Shown one piece after another: positions 1 through 9,191 of a DNA stretch of 45,314 bases (position 1 is the stretch's first letter; the number at the start of each line of letters is the position of its first letter). The DNA lies in the NCBI GenBank assembly GCA_017461775.1, contig JAFTXD010000046.1, positions 1-45,314 on the forward strand. The letters are read 5' to 3'. The position numbers and the translations under genes were made by a program. The stretch is from Lachnospiraceae bacterium. Lineage in GTDB: Bacteria; Bacillota; Clostridia; Lachnospirales; Lachnospiraceae. The notes under the pieces are model-generated. The model did no database searches, had not been told where the DNA came from, and worked only from the letters and a program-made list of their open reading frames with translations.

Positions 1-187
1 ACCCCGACTCAATTCACACGTACCCCCCCCTCTAGTACCCGATGGTAGAAAAGTACCAGAAATTGTGCAAAAACCTAGTACTTTTCACACAATTGAGAAA
101 AATATAACAAATATGTTAAAAATCTGGCAAGAGAATTTGGTAATTTTTAACAGAAATGTAAAAATTAAACCGTTATTTGTGCCAATT

Positions 188-217
188 TTGCATTAAAAAG
201 TTTTGTGATAGTATAAA
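188..217 (+). promoter_or_regulatory. Sigma-A-type promoter of the PL1/PL9 pectate lyase gene
   Basis: TTGCAT (188-193), an 18-nt spacer and TATAAA (212-217) lie just upstream of the GGGGAGG ribosome site and the ATG at 250, giving a short leader of about 25 nt. The rest of 1-219 is AT-rich non-coding sequence; the only other structure seen is an AAAAGTAC/GTACTTTT inverted repeat at about 50-85. Confidence 0.5.
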
Positions 218-249
218 TATTGCGAAAATATAAAGGGGAGGTTTTTATA

Positions 250-3200
250 ATGAAAACAATGGTTCGCAAAACGAAAAAATTGTTGGCATATATGCTGGTA
301 ACAGCTCTTATGCTGACAGGCCTGGTATCTACCACCAGTCAGGATGTACAGGCCGCAGGTAGTGTAACAATTACCGAAGCTGCAGGTTGGCTTGAATCTG
401 CATATGTAGAATGGAGTCCAGTAAGCGGTGCAAAGGGCTACGCCGTTTACGTGAAGGGAGCCTCACAGGCTGACTCCGCATATGTGCAGCTTGATTCTGA
501 GCTGATCAGACAGTACGCATCTTACTGGCGTGCAGATGCACTTGGACTTACTGCAGGTAACTACGTGCTGAAGGTAGTTGCAGTGATGCAGGATGGTTCC
601 ACCGTGGGCGCGCAGACTGCCACATTGTCTGTAAAGGCTCATGACAGAAGCGGATTTGCCTGGGTGGATGGCACTGCTTCCGGCGCTTACAATGAGGATG
701 GTTCCTTAAAGTCAGGCGCAAAAGTATTTTATGTAACAGAAGATACCGCAGATTCCCTGGTGTCTGAAATCGATACATATGTGGATGGAAGCTATCCCTT
801 ATGTGTGCGTATTATCGGCGAAATCAGTGATTTTACCGGTTTAGACAAGGGCGATTTACTCATTGACAACGGTGGTAACGACGCAGGTCTTACTATCGAA
901 GGTGTAGGCGAGGACGCAACCGCTAACGGTTGGGGTATTCGCCTTAAAAACAGCACTAATGTGGAAATCCGTAACATCGGTGTAATGAACTGCGACAGCT
1001 CTGAAGGCGATAACATCGGTCTTCAGCAGAAGAATACCCATATCTGGGTTCACAACTGCGATTTATTTTACGGTGACGCAGGTAGTGATGCTGACCAGGT
1101 AAAGGGTGATGGTGCACTGGATACCAAGAAATCCCAGTATGTAACTCATTCTTACAACCATTTCTGGGATAGTGGAAAGTGTAATCTCCAGGGTGCAAAC
1201 TCCAGCGATACTTCCAATTACATTACCTATCACCACAACTGGTACGACCACTCCGATTCCCGTCATCCACGTGTTCGTGTGGCTACCGTACATGTTTACA
1301 ACAATTACTATGATGGTAACGCGAAGTATGGTATCGGCTCTACCACAGATTCTGATATCTTTGCAGAGGCAAACTACTTCAGAAATTGTAAGAACCCTAT
1401 GATGATCTCTGGTCAGGGTACGGATGCTCTTGGTGAGGGTACCTTCTCCGGCGAAGTTGGCGGTATGATTAAAGCATACAACAACTACATTGAAGGCGCG
1501 GAATCCTTCATCTCTTATCAGGAGAACAGCACAGAGTTCGATGCTTATGTGGCTACCTCCAGAAACGAAACTCTTTCCTCATCTGTAAAGAATGTGGATG
1601 GAAAGACCTATAACAACTTTGATACTTCTTCCAGCATGTACAGCTATAATGTACAGTCTCCTGCAGAGGCAAAGGCATCTGTAGAGAAGTATGCAGGCCG
1701 TGTAAACGGTGGTGACTTTAAGTGGGAGTTTGATGATTCCGTAGAAGACACCAATTATGATGTAATTACTGAGTTAAAGAGTGCGTTAGTAGCTTACTCT
1801 ACCTCTTTAGTATCCGTAGGTGGATACACCGGTTCTGTGGATGTACCGGATACTGAGGCTCCTGCGGAGACCGAGACTCCTGCAGCTACCCAGGCTCCTA
1901 CTACAGCACCTACCGTAGCGCCTACTGTAGCACCTACCACTGCTCCTACCCAGGCACCTTCCGGAGATGTTGAGGCAGCAGATTATGTACATAACTTTAC
2001 TACAAGTGGTACATCCAGTGATTTCTTTAGCATTACCGGTAACCTTTCTACCAGCAAGGGTTCTGTAAGCTATAATGGATTATCTTTAACCCAGTGCTTA
2101 AAGATGGAATCCTCTACCAGCGTTACCTTTACCACCGATGCAGCTGCTGAGTTAACCTTAGTATTTAACTCTGCAAACAGCTCAAATGTAAAGGTAGATG
2201 GAACAAAATATACTTTAACTGATGGTATTTTAACCATGGATATCGCAGCAGGCAGCCATACTATTACCAAGGCGGATACTGCGAACCTGTTCTACATGGC
2301 AGTAAGCGTAGAGGGCAGCAGCGCAGGCTCTACCACTACTCCTACCGCAGCACCTACTACAGCTCCAACTGTAGCACCGACCACCGCACCGACGGAGGCA
2401 CCTGTAGCAACAGAGGCACCTTCTGTATCCGGCGTGGCATATACCGGTTCTACCACTATCACCGGAGCAAACTGGTGGGCAAGCAAGGATATCGCAAAGT
2501 CTGATTTATTAGGCGGCGTGGATGCATCCGCAGTAACCTCTATTAAGTTCAGCGCACCTACCGATTTCTGGGTATGCTACAACGCAACCAGCGGTTATAC
2601 TCAGGCATCTGGTCAGACCTCTTATGAATTAAGCAATGTAAATCTTAGCGACAGCTACTATTTACAGCTTTGCGTAAGCAAGAATGATAATGTAAACTAT
2701 ACCATTACTTGGGAAGTGTATACGGATTCTGCAGCAGAGGTAACTCCAACCGCAGCACCTACCGCAGCACCTACTGCTACTCCAACCGTAGCACCAACCG
2801 CTACTCCAACTGTAGCACCAACCGCTACTCCAACCGTAGCTCCTACCGTAGCTCCTACTGAGGCACCTACCCAGGCACCATCTGTATCAGGTGTAGCATA
2901 TACCGGTTCTACCACCATTACTGGTTCTAACTGGTGGGCAAGCAAGGATATTGCAAAGTCTGATTTATTAGGCGGCGTGGATGCATCCGCAGTAACTTCT
3001 ATTAAGTTCAGCGCACCTACTGATTTCTGGGTATGCTACAATGCAACCAGCGGCTACACCCAGGCATCCGGTCAGACCTCTTATGAGTTAAGTAATGTAA
3101 ACTTAAGCGACAGCTATTACTTACAGCTTTGCGTAAGCAAGAATGATAATGTAAACTATACTATTACTTGGGAAGTGTACACCGATTCTGCAGCAGAGGT

Positions 3201-5010
3201 AACTCCAACCGCAGCACCTACTACTGCACCAACCGCAGCACCTACCACTGCACCGACAGCAGCGCCTACTGAGGCACCTTCTACTGATGCAGAAACTGCA
3301 AGCTATGTACACAACTTTACTACGGATGGAAAGTCCAGTGATTTCTTTACCATTACCGGTAACCTTTCTACCAGCAAGGGTTCTGTAACCTACAACGGAT
3401 TATCATTAACCCAGTGCTTAAAGATGGAATCTTCCACCAGCGTTACCTTTATTACCGCTTCTGCAGGTGAGTTAGTACTTGTATTTAACTCTGCAAACAG
3501 CTCTAACGTAAAGGTAGATGGAACCAAGTATACTTTAACAAACGGTATTTTAACCATGGACATTGCAGCAGGCAGCCATACCATTACCAAGGCGGATACT
3601 GCAAACCTGTTCTACATGGCAGTAAATGCAGAGGGCGGTAGCTCAGACTCGGGCTCCACTGCAACACCTGCACCAACCGCTGCTCCTACAGCAGCACCCA
3701 CAGCAGCACCAACCGCTGCTCCTACAACTGCACCTACAAGCGCACCTTCTACTGTAATCAGCGGAGATATTTTCGTTTCTCCAAGTGGTAAGTCTTCTAA
3801 CAGCGGTACCCAGAGCAGCCCTATGGATTTAGAAACCGCAATTAATTCTATTTCCGCAGGCAAGACTATCTGGATGCTTGGCGGTACCTACAGCTTCTCA
3901 AGCACCATTTTGATTGAGGAGAGCAACAGTGGTAAGTCCGGCGCTTACAAGACCGTAAGTGCATACAACGGCGCGGATGTAGTTATTGACTTTAGCGCAA
4001 TGTCTGAGTCAGGCTCTAACAGAGGTATTGTCTTAGACGGCGATTACTGGTATTTCTACGGCGTGGATATCAAGGGTGCCGGCGACAACGGTATGCTTTT
4101 ATCCGGTAGCAACAATGTGATTGAGTTCTGTCAGTTCTACGAGAACCATGATACAGGTTTACAGCTGAGCCGTTACAACACCAGCTACGATGAATTATCT
4201 GAGTGGCCTTCTTACAATCAGGTAATTAACTGTACCTCTTACAACAACAAGGATGAAGCTACCGCTGAGAACGCAGACGGTTTCGCAGCAAAGCTTACCT
4301 GTGGTGAGGGCAACGTATTCGATGGCTGTATCGCATACTGTAACAGTGATGACGGTTGGGATTTATATGCGAAGCCTGCCACCGGCGCAATCGGCGTTGT
4401 TACGATCAAGAACTGTGTAGCTTTCGGTAACGGTAAGTTAACCGACGGAACCGGTTCTGCAAATGGCGATATGAACGGATTTAAGCTTGGTGGAAGCAAC
4501 GGTCAGTGTCCTACTCCTCACGTAGTAGAGAACAGCCTTGCATTCAACAACGGTGCTACCGGTTTCACCGATAACGGTAACGGCGGAGCACTTGTAATGA
4601 AGAATTGTACCTCTGTAAACAATGGTGTATATGCTTCTAAGGCAAACTTTATGTGCTACAGAACCTCATCTTCTGCACAGTATGCAAACCTTCTTTCTTA
4701 CTCTGACTCCTTAAAGTCAGCAGATAAGTTCCTTGGAAAGATGAGCAACACCGTATATGCAAACAGTGGTTATTACTACATTAGCTCAGGCTCCTTCTCA
4801 GGAAGCTCTGCAAAGGAAGGAACCAAGCTTAGCTTAACCTCATCCATTTTTGAGAGCGCAACCATTCCTGGATATTCAAATGGTACTTATGCAACCAATT
4901 ATCATGAAGTATTCCGTAACGCAGACGGAAGTGTAAACATGAACGGATTATTCCAGGTTAAGAGCAGCGGTGCGGTAGGAAGCTACGGCGTAGGCGCTGA
5001 CCTTAACTAA
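250..5010 (+). CDS. Secreted bifunctional pectate lyase, PL1 + PL9 with four binding-like modules
   Basis: A 1586-residue extracellular enzyme predicted to cleave homogalacturonan by beta-elimination. ATG 250 is preferred over an in-frame TTG at 220 because GGGGAGG precedes it. A signal peptide (about residues 1-36, ending VQAA) is followed by a Fn3-like segment (about 37-130). The PL1 parallel beta-helix (about 130-525) carries the HSDSRHPR motif holding the catalytic Arg. Next come Thr/Pro/Ala linkers and modules in the order A, B, B, A. The C-terminal PL9 domain (about 1171-1586) shows DGFAAKLT with Lys1348 as the probable Bronsted base and the Ca-binding NSDDGWDLY. Two different lyase families in one chain suggest combined endo-action on one substrate. 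There is no sortase motif or dockerin, so it is probably free or held by its modules. A hairpin with a T-run separates it from the next lyase gene. Confidence 0.93.
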   Translation: MKTMVRKTKKLLAYMLVTALMLTGLVSTTSQDVQAAGSVTITEAAGWLESAYVEWSPVSGAKGYAVYVKGASQADSAYVQLDSELIRQYASYWRADALGLTAGNYVLKVVAVMQDGSTVGAQTATLSVKAHDRSGFAWVDGTASGAYNEDGSLKSGAKVFYVTEDTADSLVSEIDTYVDGSYPLCVRIIGEISDFTGLDKGDLLIDNGGNDAGLTIEGVGEDATANGWGIRLKNSTNVEIRNIGVMNCDSSEGDNIGLQQKNTHIWVHNCDLFYGDAGSDADQVKGDGALDTKKSQYVTHSYNHFWDSGKCNLQGANSSDTSNYITYHHNWYDHSDSRHPRVRVATVHVYNNYYDGNAKYGIGSTTDSDIFAEANYFRNCKNPMMISGQGTDALGEGTFSGEVGGMIKAYNNYIEGAESFISYQENSTEFDAYVATSRNETLSSSVKNVDGKTYNNFDTSSSMYSYNVQSPAEAKASVEKYAGRVNGGDFKWEFDDSVEDTNYDVITELKSALVAYSTSLVSVGGYTGSVDVPDTEAPAETETPAATQAPTTAPTVAPTVAPTTAPTQAPSGDVEAADYVHNFTTSGTSSDFFSITGNLSTSKGSVSYNGLSLTQCLKMESSTSVTFTTDAAAELTLVFNSANSSNVKVDGTKYTLTDGILTMDIAAGSHTITKADTANLFYMAVSVEGSSAGSTTTPTAAPTTAPTVAPTTAPTEAPVATEAPSVSGVAYTGSTTITGANWWASKDIAKSDLLGGVDASAVTSIKFSAPTDFWVCYNATSGYTQASGQTSYELSNVNLSDSYYLQLCVSKNDNVNYTITWEVYTDSAAEVTPTAAPTAAPTATPTVAPTATPTVAPTATPTVAPTVAPTEAPTQAPSVSGVAYTGSTTITGSNWWASKDIAKSDLLGGVDASAVTSIKFSAPTDFWVCYNATSGYTQASGQTSYELSNVNLSDSYYLQLCVSKNDNVNYTITWEVYTDSAAEVTPTAAPTTAPTAAPTTAPTAAPTEAPSTDAETASYVHNFTTDGKSSDFFTITGNLSTSKGSVTYNGLSLTQCLKMESSTSVTFITASAGELVLVFNSANSSNVKVDGTKYTLTNGILTMDIAAGSHTITKADTANLFYMAVNAEGGSSDSGSTATPAPTAAPTAAPTAAPTAAPTTAPTSAPSTVISGDIFVSPSGKSSNSGTQSSPMDLETAINSISAGKTIWMLGGTYSFSSTILIEESNSGKSGAYKTVSAYNGADVVIDFSAMSESGSNRGIVLDGDYWYFYGVDIKGAGDNGMLLSGSNNVIEFCQFYENHDTGLQLSRYNTSYDELSEWPSYNQVINCTSYNNKDEATAENADGFAAKLTCGEGNVFDGCIAYCNSDDGWDLYAKPATGAIGVVTIKNCVAFGNGKLTDGTGSANGDMNGFKLGGSNGQCPTPHVVENSLAFNNGATGFTDNGNGGALVMKNCTSVNNGVYASKANFMCYRTSSSAQYANLLSYSDSLKSADKFLGKMSNTVYANSGYYYISSGSFSGSSAKEGTKLSLTSSIFESATIPGYSNGTYATNYHEVFRNADGSVNMNGLFQVKSSGAVGSYGVGADLN
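1975..2313 (+). repeat. Module A, copy 1 (binding-like beta module)
   Basis: About 110 residues starting YVHNFTT and containing GLSLTQCLKMESS and ANSSNVKVDGTKY. Near-identical copies lie at 3286-3645 in the same gene and at 7117-7479 in the next gene. Similar domains occur C-terminal to pectate lyases of gut bacteria; carbohydrate binding is inferred. Confidence 0.8.
2425..2736 (+). repeat. Module B, copy 1 (binding-like beta module)
   Basis: About 100 residues with GSTTITGANWWASKD at the start and YLQLCVSKNDNVNYT near the end. It is almost identical in protein and DNA to the copy at 2878-3195, which points to recent tandem duplication or gene conversion. Confidence 0.8.
2878..3195 (+). repeat. 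Module B, copy 2
   Basis: Second copy of module B in the PL1/PL9 enzyme. It differs from copy 1 mainly at synonymous sites and in a single Ala/Ser change near the start (GANWW versus GSNWW). Confidence 0.8.
3286..3645 (+). repeat. Module A, copy 2
   Basis: Second copy of module A in the PL1/PL9 enzyme, directly before the last Pro/Thr/Ala linker and the PL9 domain. It keeps the GLSLTQCLKMESS and HTITKADTANLFYM blocks. Confidence 0.8.
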
Positions 5011-5036
5011 AATTTGTACTTGTAAGTGATTTATGA

Positions 5037-5083
5037 GAAAGCTCCTTGCACCTCACCAGAAGAGGAGCGGGAGCTTTCTTTTT
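5037..5083 (+). terminator. Intrinsic terminator between the two pectin lyase genes
   Basis: GAAAGCTCC (5037-5045) pairs perfectly with GGAGCTTTC (5070-5078), followed by T5. It sits 27 nt upstream of the next ATG, so it could end the first transcript or set read-through into the PL11 gene. Confidence 0.6.
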
Positions 5084-5109
5084 GGGGAAAATATAGAAAG
5101 AGGGTTTAT

Positions 5110-7887
5110 ATGAAAAAGAGGAATTTTTTCCTGCGGCTTTTGACGGTGGCACTGACCTGTAGCTTGACCTTGGGAGGCGTAGTAGCGCAACCGGAGGTAG
5201 TGGCAAATGCAGCGACCACCGCCAGACAGATGGAGGCCTTAAGCAGAGGCCTTGTAGCAGTAAAGACAAATGGCGGAGTATTTTTATCCTGGAGACTTCT
5301 GGGAACGGAAAGCTACTCTACCAAATTCAACGTATATCGTAATGGGGTAAAGATAGCGTCCAATATCAGCGACAGTACTAATTATCTGGATACCTCGGGC
5401 AGCAGCAATGCATCCTATATGGTTCGCGCGGTGGTGAACGGCACCGAGACCAATCAGTCCGATACCGTGACACCTTGGAGCAATAATTATAAGGACGTGC
5501 CTATTAATAAGCCCGCCAACACTACCTTGAATGGCTCTACCGTAACCTATTCTGCCAACGATGCTACGGTAGCAGACGTGGACGGCGATGGCGAATATGA
5601 GATTATCTTAAAATGGGACCCTTCCAATGCCAAGGATAATTCCCAGTCCGGCTATACCTCCAATGTATACGTGGACTGTTATGAAATGGATGGTACCATG
5701 AGATGGCGTATCGATTTGGGTAAGAATATCCGTGCAGGCGCACATTATACCCAGATTATGGCCTATGATTTAAACGGTGACGGTAAGGCAGAGGTTGCCA
5801 TGAAAACTGCGGATGGTACGGTGGCCGGTGACGGAACCGTTATCGGGGATGCTTCCAAGGATTACCGCAATTCCAGTGGCTATGTGCTCAGCGGTCCGGA
5901 GTATCTCACCTTGTTTGAAGGTAAGACCGGTAAGGTACTTACTACCATCGACTATAACCCGGCAAGAGGTACGGTAAAAAACTGGGGTGACAGCTACGGT
6001 AACCGTGTGGACCGTTTCCTTGCGGCAGTAGCTTACTTTGACGGCAAGACCCCCAGCCTTGTGGTATGTCGTGGTTATTATACAAGAAGTGTGATTGTTT
6101 CTTATGAATACAAGGGCGGAAAATTAAATGAAGAATGGGTATTTGATACCAATAATTCCGGCAACTCCAGCTATGCAGGTCAGGGAAATCATAACCTGAG
6201 TATTGCAGACGTGGATGGAGATGGCAAGGATGAAATCGTATATGGTTCCGCAGTTATCGACCATGACGGAACCGGTCTCTATACTACCGGAGATGGTCAC
6301 GGAGATGCTCTCCACGTAGGCGATTTTGACCCGGATATTGATGGTCTGGAGATTTATCAGGTGCATGAAACCAAGTCTTCGGATATCGAGAGTATTCAGC
6401 TGAGAAAAGCAAAGAGTGGCAGCACTATTTGGTGCAAGAAGCTCAGCAAGGATATCGGCCGTGGTTTGATTTTGAATATCGACCCGGATTTCTATCCTTA
6501 TGTAACTCTGGCAAGTAATGGTAATTACTACACCAAAAATGGAACGGCAGTGACCTCTGCGGTATCCGGTCTGGGTATCAACTTCGCCACCTACTGGGAT
6601 GGAGACTTATATCGTGAGGGTCTGGATGGCACTACGATTCGTAAGTGGGACTACAATAACGATAAGGTGGTAACGGCGCTTTCCGGTTCTAACGTACATT
6701 CTAACAACGGAACCAAGTCCACCCCCAGCCTTTCGGGTGATATTTTAGGTGACTGGAGAGAAGAGGTGATTTGGCCGACCTCCGATGATACGGCACTTCG
6801 TATTTATACGACCACGGATGTAACCAGTGAAAAGCTTTACACCTTAATGCATGATTCTCAGTACAGACTGTCCATCGCATGGCAGAACGTGGCATACAAT
6901 CAGCCACCACACACCAGCTATTATGTGGGACCGGATATGGACACACCAACCCAGCCCGCACTTTATACGGTAGGAAGCTATACATTACCTGCTGTTTCCG
7001 GCAATGTATCCACACCGACCGAAGCACCGACAGCGGCACCAACTGTGGCTCCGACTACAGCACCTACCGTGGCACCAACTGTGGCGCCAACTACAGCACC
7101 CACACAGGCGCCTTCTCAGGATGTAGAGGTCGCTACATATGTACAGAACTTTACTACAGATGGTAAAAACAGCGATTTCTTCAGCATTACCGGCAATCTT
7201 TCTACCAGTAAGGGTACGGTAAGCTATAATGGCTTGTCCTTGACCCAGTGCTTAAAGATGGAATCCTCCACCAATATCTCCTTTACTGTGGACAGTGATG
7301 CACAGCTGACGCTTGTATTCAACTCCGCAAACAGTTCTAATGTAAAGGTGGATGGAACAAAGTATACTTTAACGGATGGTATTCTGACCATGGACATTGC
7401 GGCAGGAACTCACACCGTGACTAAGGCAAACACGGCTAATCTGTTCTACATGTCCGTAGGTGTAGAGGGCAGCAGTTCAGGAGCTGTAGCTACAGCAACT
7501 CCCGCTCCTACAGTAGCACCGACTCAGGCGCCTACGGCAACTCCTGTGCCAACGGCAGCGCCAACAGCGGCGCTCAGTCAGGAATCGGGTGTGGCACATA
7601 CCGGCTCTACCACCATCACCGGAGCAAACTGGTGGGCAAGCAAGGACATCAGCTTTGCAGATTTACTGGGTGATGTGGATGCCTCCGGGGTGACCTCGAT
7701 TAAGTTCAGCGGCGATACGGAATTCTGGGTGGGCTATAACTCCACCAGCCAGTACAAGCAGCTTTCCGGCCAGACCGAGTATACCTTAACAGATATCAAC
7801 CTGTCCGGCAGCTATTACCTACAGCTTTGTCTTAGCAAAAACGATAATGTGAACTATACCTTTACTTGGGAAGTGTATACTGATTAA
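5110..7887 (+). CDS. Secreted rhamnogalacturonan lyase, PL11 (YesW/YesX-like)
   Basis: A 925-residue secreted lyase predicted to cleave the rhamnogalacturonan-I backbone. The start at ATG 5110 follows AGAGGG and opens a signal peptide (MKKRNFFLRLLTV, hydrophobic core, ending ANAA); the frame stays open upstream, but that part lacks a ribosome site. The catalytic region (about residues 35-630) has the eight-bladed propeller hallmarks of PL11: repeated calcium-binding loops such as DVDGDGEYE, DLNGDGKAE and DVDGDGKDE, plus GDWREEVIW. A Pro/Thr linker then leads to one module A (about 7117-7479) and one module B (about 7582-7884), homologous to those in the upstream pectate lyase. It shares the direction and pectin theme of the upstream gene. 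Exo versus endo action cannot be decided from sequence alone. Confidence 0.92.
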   Translation: MKKRNFFLRLLTVALTCSLTLGGVVAQPEVVANAATTARQMEALSRGLVAVKTNGGVFLSWRLLGTESYSTKFNVYRNGVKIASNISDSTNYLDTSGSSNASYMVRAVVNGTETNQSDTVTPWSNNYKDVPINKPANTTLNGSTVTYSANDATVADVDGDGEYEIILKWDPSNAKDNSQSGYTSNVYVDCYEMDGTMRWRIDLGKNIRAGAHYTQIMAYDLNGDGKAEVAMKTADGTVAGDGTVIGDASKDYRNSSGYVLSGPEYLTLFEGKTGKVLTTIDYNPARGTVKNWGDSYGNRVDRFLAAVAYFDGKTPSLVVCRGYYTRSVIVSYEYKGGKLNEEWVFDTNNSGNSSYAGQGNHNLSIADVDGDGKDEIVYGSAVIDHDGTGLYTTGDGHGDALHVGDFDPDIDGLEIYQVHETKSSDIESIQLRKAKSGSTIWCKKLSKDIGRGLILNIDPDFYPYVTLASNGNYYTKNGTAVTSAVSGLGINFATYWDGDLYREGLDGTTIRKWDYNNDKVVTALSGSNVHSNNGTKSTPSLSGDILGDWREEVIWPTSDDTALRIYTTTDVTSEKLYTLMHDSQYRLSIAWQNVAYNQPPHTSYYVGPDMDTPTQPALYTVGSYTLPAVSGNVSTPTEAPTAAPTVAPTTAPTVAPTVAPTTAPTQAPSQDVEVATYVQNFTTDGKNSDFFSITGNLSTSKGTVSYNGLSLTQCLKMESSTNISFTVDSDAQLTLVFNSANSSNVKVDGTKYTLTDGILTMDIAAGTHTVTKANTANLFYMSVGVEGSSSGAVATATPAPTVAPTQAPTATPVPTAAPTAALSQESGVAHTGSTTITGANWWASKDISFADLLGDVDASGVTSIKFSGDTEFWVGYNSTSQYKQLSGQTEYTLTDINLSGSYYLQLCLSKNDNVNYTFTWEVYTD
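7117..7479 (+). repeat. Module A, copy 3 (in the PL11 enzyme)
   Basis: YVQNFTTDGK start and GLSLTQCLKMESS core match the two copies in the upstream PL1/PL9 gene. More substitutions than between those two copies suggest older divergence. Confidence 0.8.
7582..7884 (+). repeat. Module B, copy 3 (in the PL11 enzyme)
   Basis: GSTTITGANWWASKDI start and YLQLCLSKNDNVNYT end match module B of the upstream gene. It forms the extreme C-terminus of the PL11 lyase. Confidence 0.8.
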
Positions 7888-7899
7888 GTGAAACAAAAG

Positions 7900-7934
7900 A
7901 ATCCGTCCATTCCGATGGGAGTGGGCGGATTTTG
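7900..7934. terminator. Bidirectional terminator between convergent genes
   Basis: A 14-bp stem (7900-7913 with 7918-7931, two G-U pairs) has a GATG loop, a TTTT run on the plus strand and an A-rich left flank that gives a TTTTGTTT tail on the minus strand. Confidence 0.75.
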
Positions 7935-7940
7935 AAGTCT

Positions 7941-8462
7941 TTATAAATCAATATCGATTTCGTATGCATCATTAATAAGTACATAGTTTACCTTGTGCTT
8001 TTGAGCAAGTGCTAAAATCTGCGCATTAGCCTGTAATATATTTTCCATGGTACACCATTCATCATCCAAGCGACTTTCGATGACGCTTGCGTACTTCTTT
8101 ATCTGGTCAAAATGGGTTCTGATATAGTTTTCACTCATCACAAGGCAATAGTATCGGATATCCTCAAGATATTCTTCATCGAAGTCCTTTTCCCAATCAA
8201 AAGGAATATAGCATCCCTCAACAACAAGATTCTGCTCGTTTTCTATGGCCGTTTTAATCATTTCACGAACAACGGGCCAGAGATAATCGGTAAGCTGATC
8301 ATCATCTTCGGGGGTAAGAGTGGTGTAGCCGCTACGAATCAACCCCATTTTCAAATGGTCTATGGATAAATAGGGATATTTATATTTTTCCAAAAGTTTC
8401 TGAGCAAGAGCAGTCTTGCCGGTATGTGATGCTCCTGATATTAAAATTATCATTTTTCTCAT
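7941..8462 (-). CDS. P-loop nucleotide kinase-like protein
   Basis: A 173-residue cytoplasmic protein with a Walker A motif GASHTGKT near the N-terminus (residues 10-17), then DHLKMGLIRSG and a probable Walker B strand NLVVEGCYIP. The pattern resembles small AAA-type/adenylate-kinase-fold kinases, including 2-phosphoglycerate-kinase-like and zeta-toxin-like ATPases. The phosphate acceptor cannot be named. It is transcribed alone, convergent with the PL11 gene and divergent from the toxin-antitoxin pair, with a possible promoter at 8495-8524. Confidence 0.75.
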   Translation of the reverse strand: MRKMIILISGASHTGKTALAQKLLEKYKYPYLSIDHLKMGLIRSGYTTLTPEDDDQLTDYLWPVVREMIKTAIENEQNLVVEGCYIPFDWEKDFDEEYLEDIRYYCLVMSENYIRTHFDQIKKYASVIESRLDDEWCTMENILQANAQILALAQKHKVNYVLINDAYEIDIDL

Positions 8463-8494
8463 CCTTTTCTACAAATGCATGTTTAACTACATCA

Positions 8495-8524
8495 ATCATA
8501 GCACAATCACACAATAACGGACAA
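8495..8524 (-). promoter_or_regulatory. Possible promoter of the P-loop kinase gene
   Basis: On the minus strand TTGTCC (8524-8519) is followed after 18 nt by TATGAT (8500-8495), about 33 nt upstream of the kinase start. Confidence 0.35.
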
Positions 8525-8566
8525 GGAGTTATAAGATAGTTTGGAAAGGCTGCTCACATATTTTCA

Positions 8567-8595
8567 TTGTTATAAGTGCATAATTATGCTATAAT
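8567..8595 (+). promoter_or_regulatory. Promoter of the toxin-antitoxin operon
   Basis: TTGTTA (8567-8572), a 17-nt spacer and a perfect TATAAT (8590-8595) lie 27 nt upstream of the antitoxin ATG. Confidence 0.75.
8578..8589. promoter_or_regulatory. Palindromic operator of the toxin-antitoxin operon
   Basis: GCATAATTATGC is a perfect 12-bp palindrome filling the end of the promoter spacer, directly against the -10 box. A related half-site, ATAATTGTGC, overlaps the -10. Phd/YefM antitoxins repress their own promoters through such palindromes; assignment here is by position. Confidence 0.6.
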
Positions 8596-8621
8596 TGTGC
8601 CATCGAAAGGAGATAAACATT

Positions 8622-8885
8622 ATGCCACTTATAATGCCTATTAAAGATTTACGTAACACAACCGAGATTTCCAATATTGCTCATAAGGTGCAGGAGCCTA
8701 TTTTCATCACCAAAAATGGATATAGTGACTTAGTCGTGATGAGTAGTGAATTATATGATAAGTTTGCACGAATCAACAGAATTGACCTGGCTATTCATGA
8801 ATCGGAGCAGGAAGTAGCAAATGGAGCGGAAGCAGTCGATGCAGATGTAGTTTTTGTAGAACTGGAGAAAAAGTATTTTGGATAA
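8622..8885 (+). CDS. Type II antitoxin, Phd/YefM family
   Basis: An 87-residue DNA-binding antitoxin. The ATG at 8622 is chosen because AAAGGAG (8606-8612) precedes it; the frame extends further upstream without a good site. The N-terminal MPIKDLRNTTEISNIAHKVQEPIFITKNGYSDLVVMSSE pattern is typical of the family: an N-terminal dimer and DNA-binding unit with the VFITKNG-like strand and a predicted acidic, flexible C-terminus that would cover the toxin. Its stop overlaps the toxin start by 8 nt, showing translational coupling. Autorepression through the palindrome at 8578-8589 is likely. Confidence 0.85.
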   Translation: MPLIMPIKDLRNTTEISNIAHKVQEPIFITKNGYSDLVVMSSELYDKFARINRIDLAIHESEQEVANGAEAVDADVVFVELEKKYFG

Positions 8886-9180
8886 ATACAAAGTAAAGCT
8901 CAATCCCAGAGCCATACGTGAATTGGAAAGTATTTATGAATATATTGCAAAGGAAAAACAGGCTCCTGAAAATGCAAGAGGTCAGATTGATAGAATCAAA
9001 CAGGCTATTCTGAATTTGGATATATTTCCCCAGTCCCATCAAGAACGCATGGAGGGAAGATATGTCGGAAAAGGTTATCGACAGTTGCTGGTCGACAATT
9101 ATATTGTGATTTTCCGAATTGATGAAGTAAGCAAAGTAGTCTATGTTGTAACAATACAATACCAAGGACATAATTTGTAA
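8878..9180 (+). CDS. RelE/ParE-family toxin
   Basis: A 100-residue toxin of the RelE/ParE superfamily, starting at TTG 8878 inside the end of the antitoxin gene; the next in-frame ATG would remove over half of the fold. Typical features are YKVKLNPRAIRELESIYEYIA at the N-terminus, a conserved GYRQLLVDNYIVIFRID strand pair and a C-terminal VVTIQYQGHNL. Whether it cleaves mRNA on the ribosome (RelE) or poisons gyrase (ParE) cannot be fixed by sight, though the architecture is closer to ParE/RelE-like proteins paired with Phd antitoxins. A hairpin follows at 9192-9215. Confidence 0.85.
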   Translation: MDKYKVKLNPRAIRELESIYEYIAKEKQAPENARGQIDRIKQAILNLDIFPQSHQERMEGRYVGKGYRQLLVDNYIVIFRIDEVSKVVYVVTIQYQGHNL

Positions 9181-9191
9181 AGGAAGTCAAA

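Noticed and set aside
1807-3863. Several antisense frames rich in Val, Ala and Gly over the Thr/Pro linkers
   Set aside because: They are by-products of the repetitive ACC/GCA/CCT linker codons of the pectate lyase.
8878-8885. Frameshift between antitoxin and toxin
   Set aside because: The 8-nt overlap with a TTG start is a normal toxin-antitoxin coupling; both reading frames are complete.
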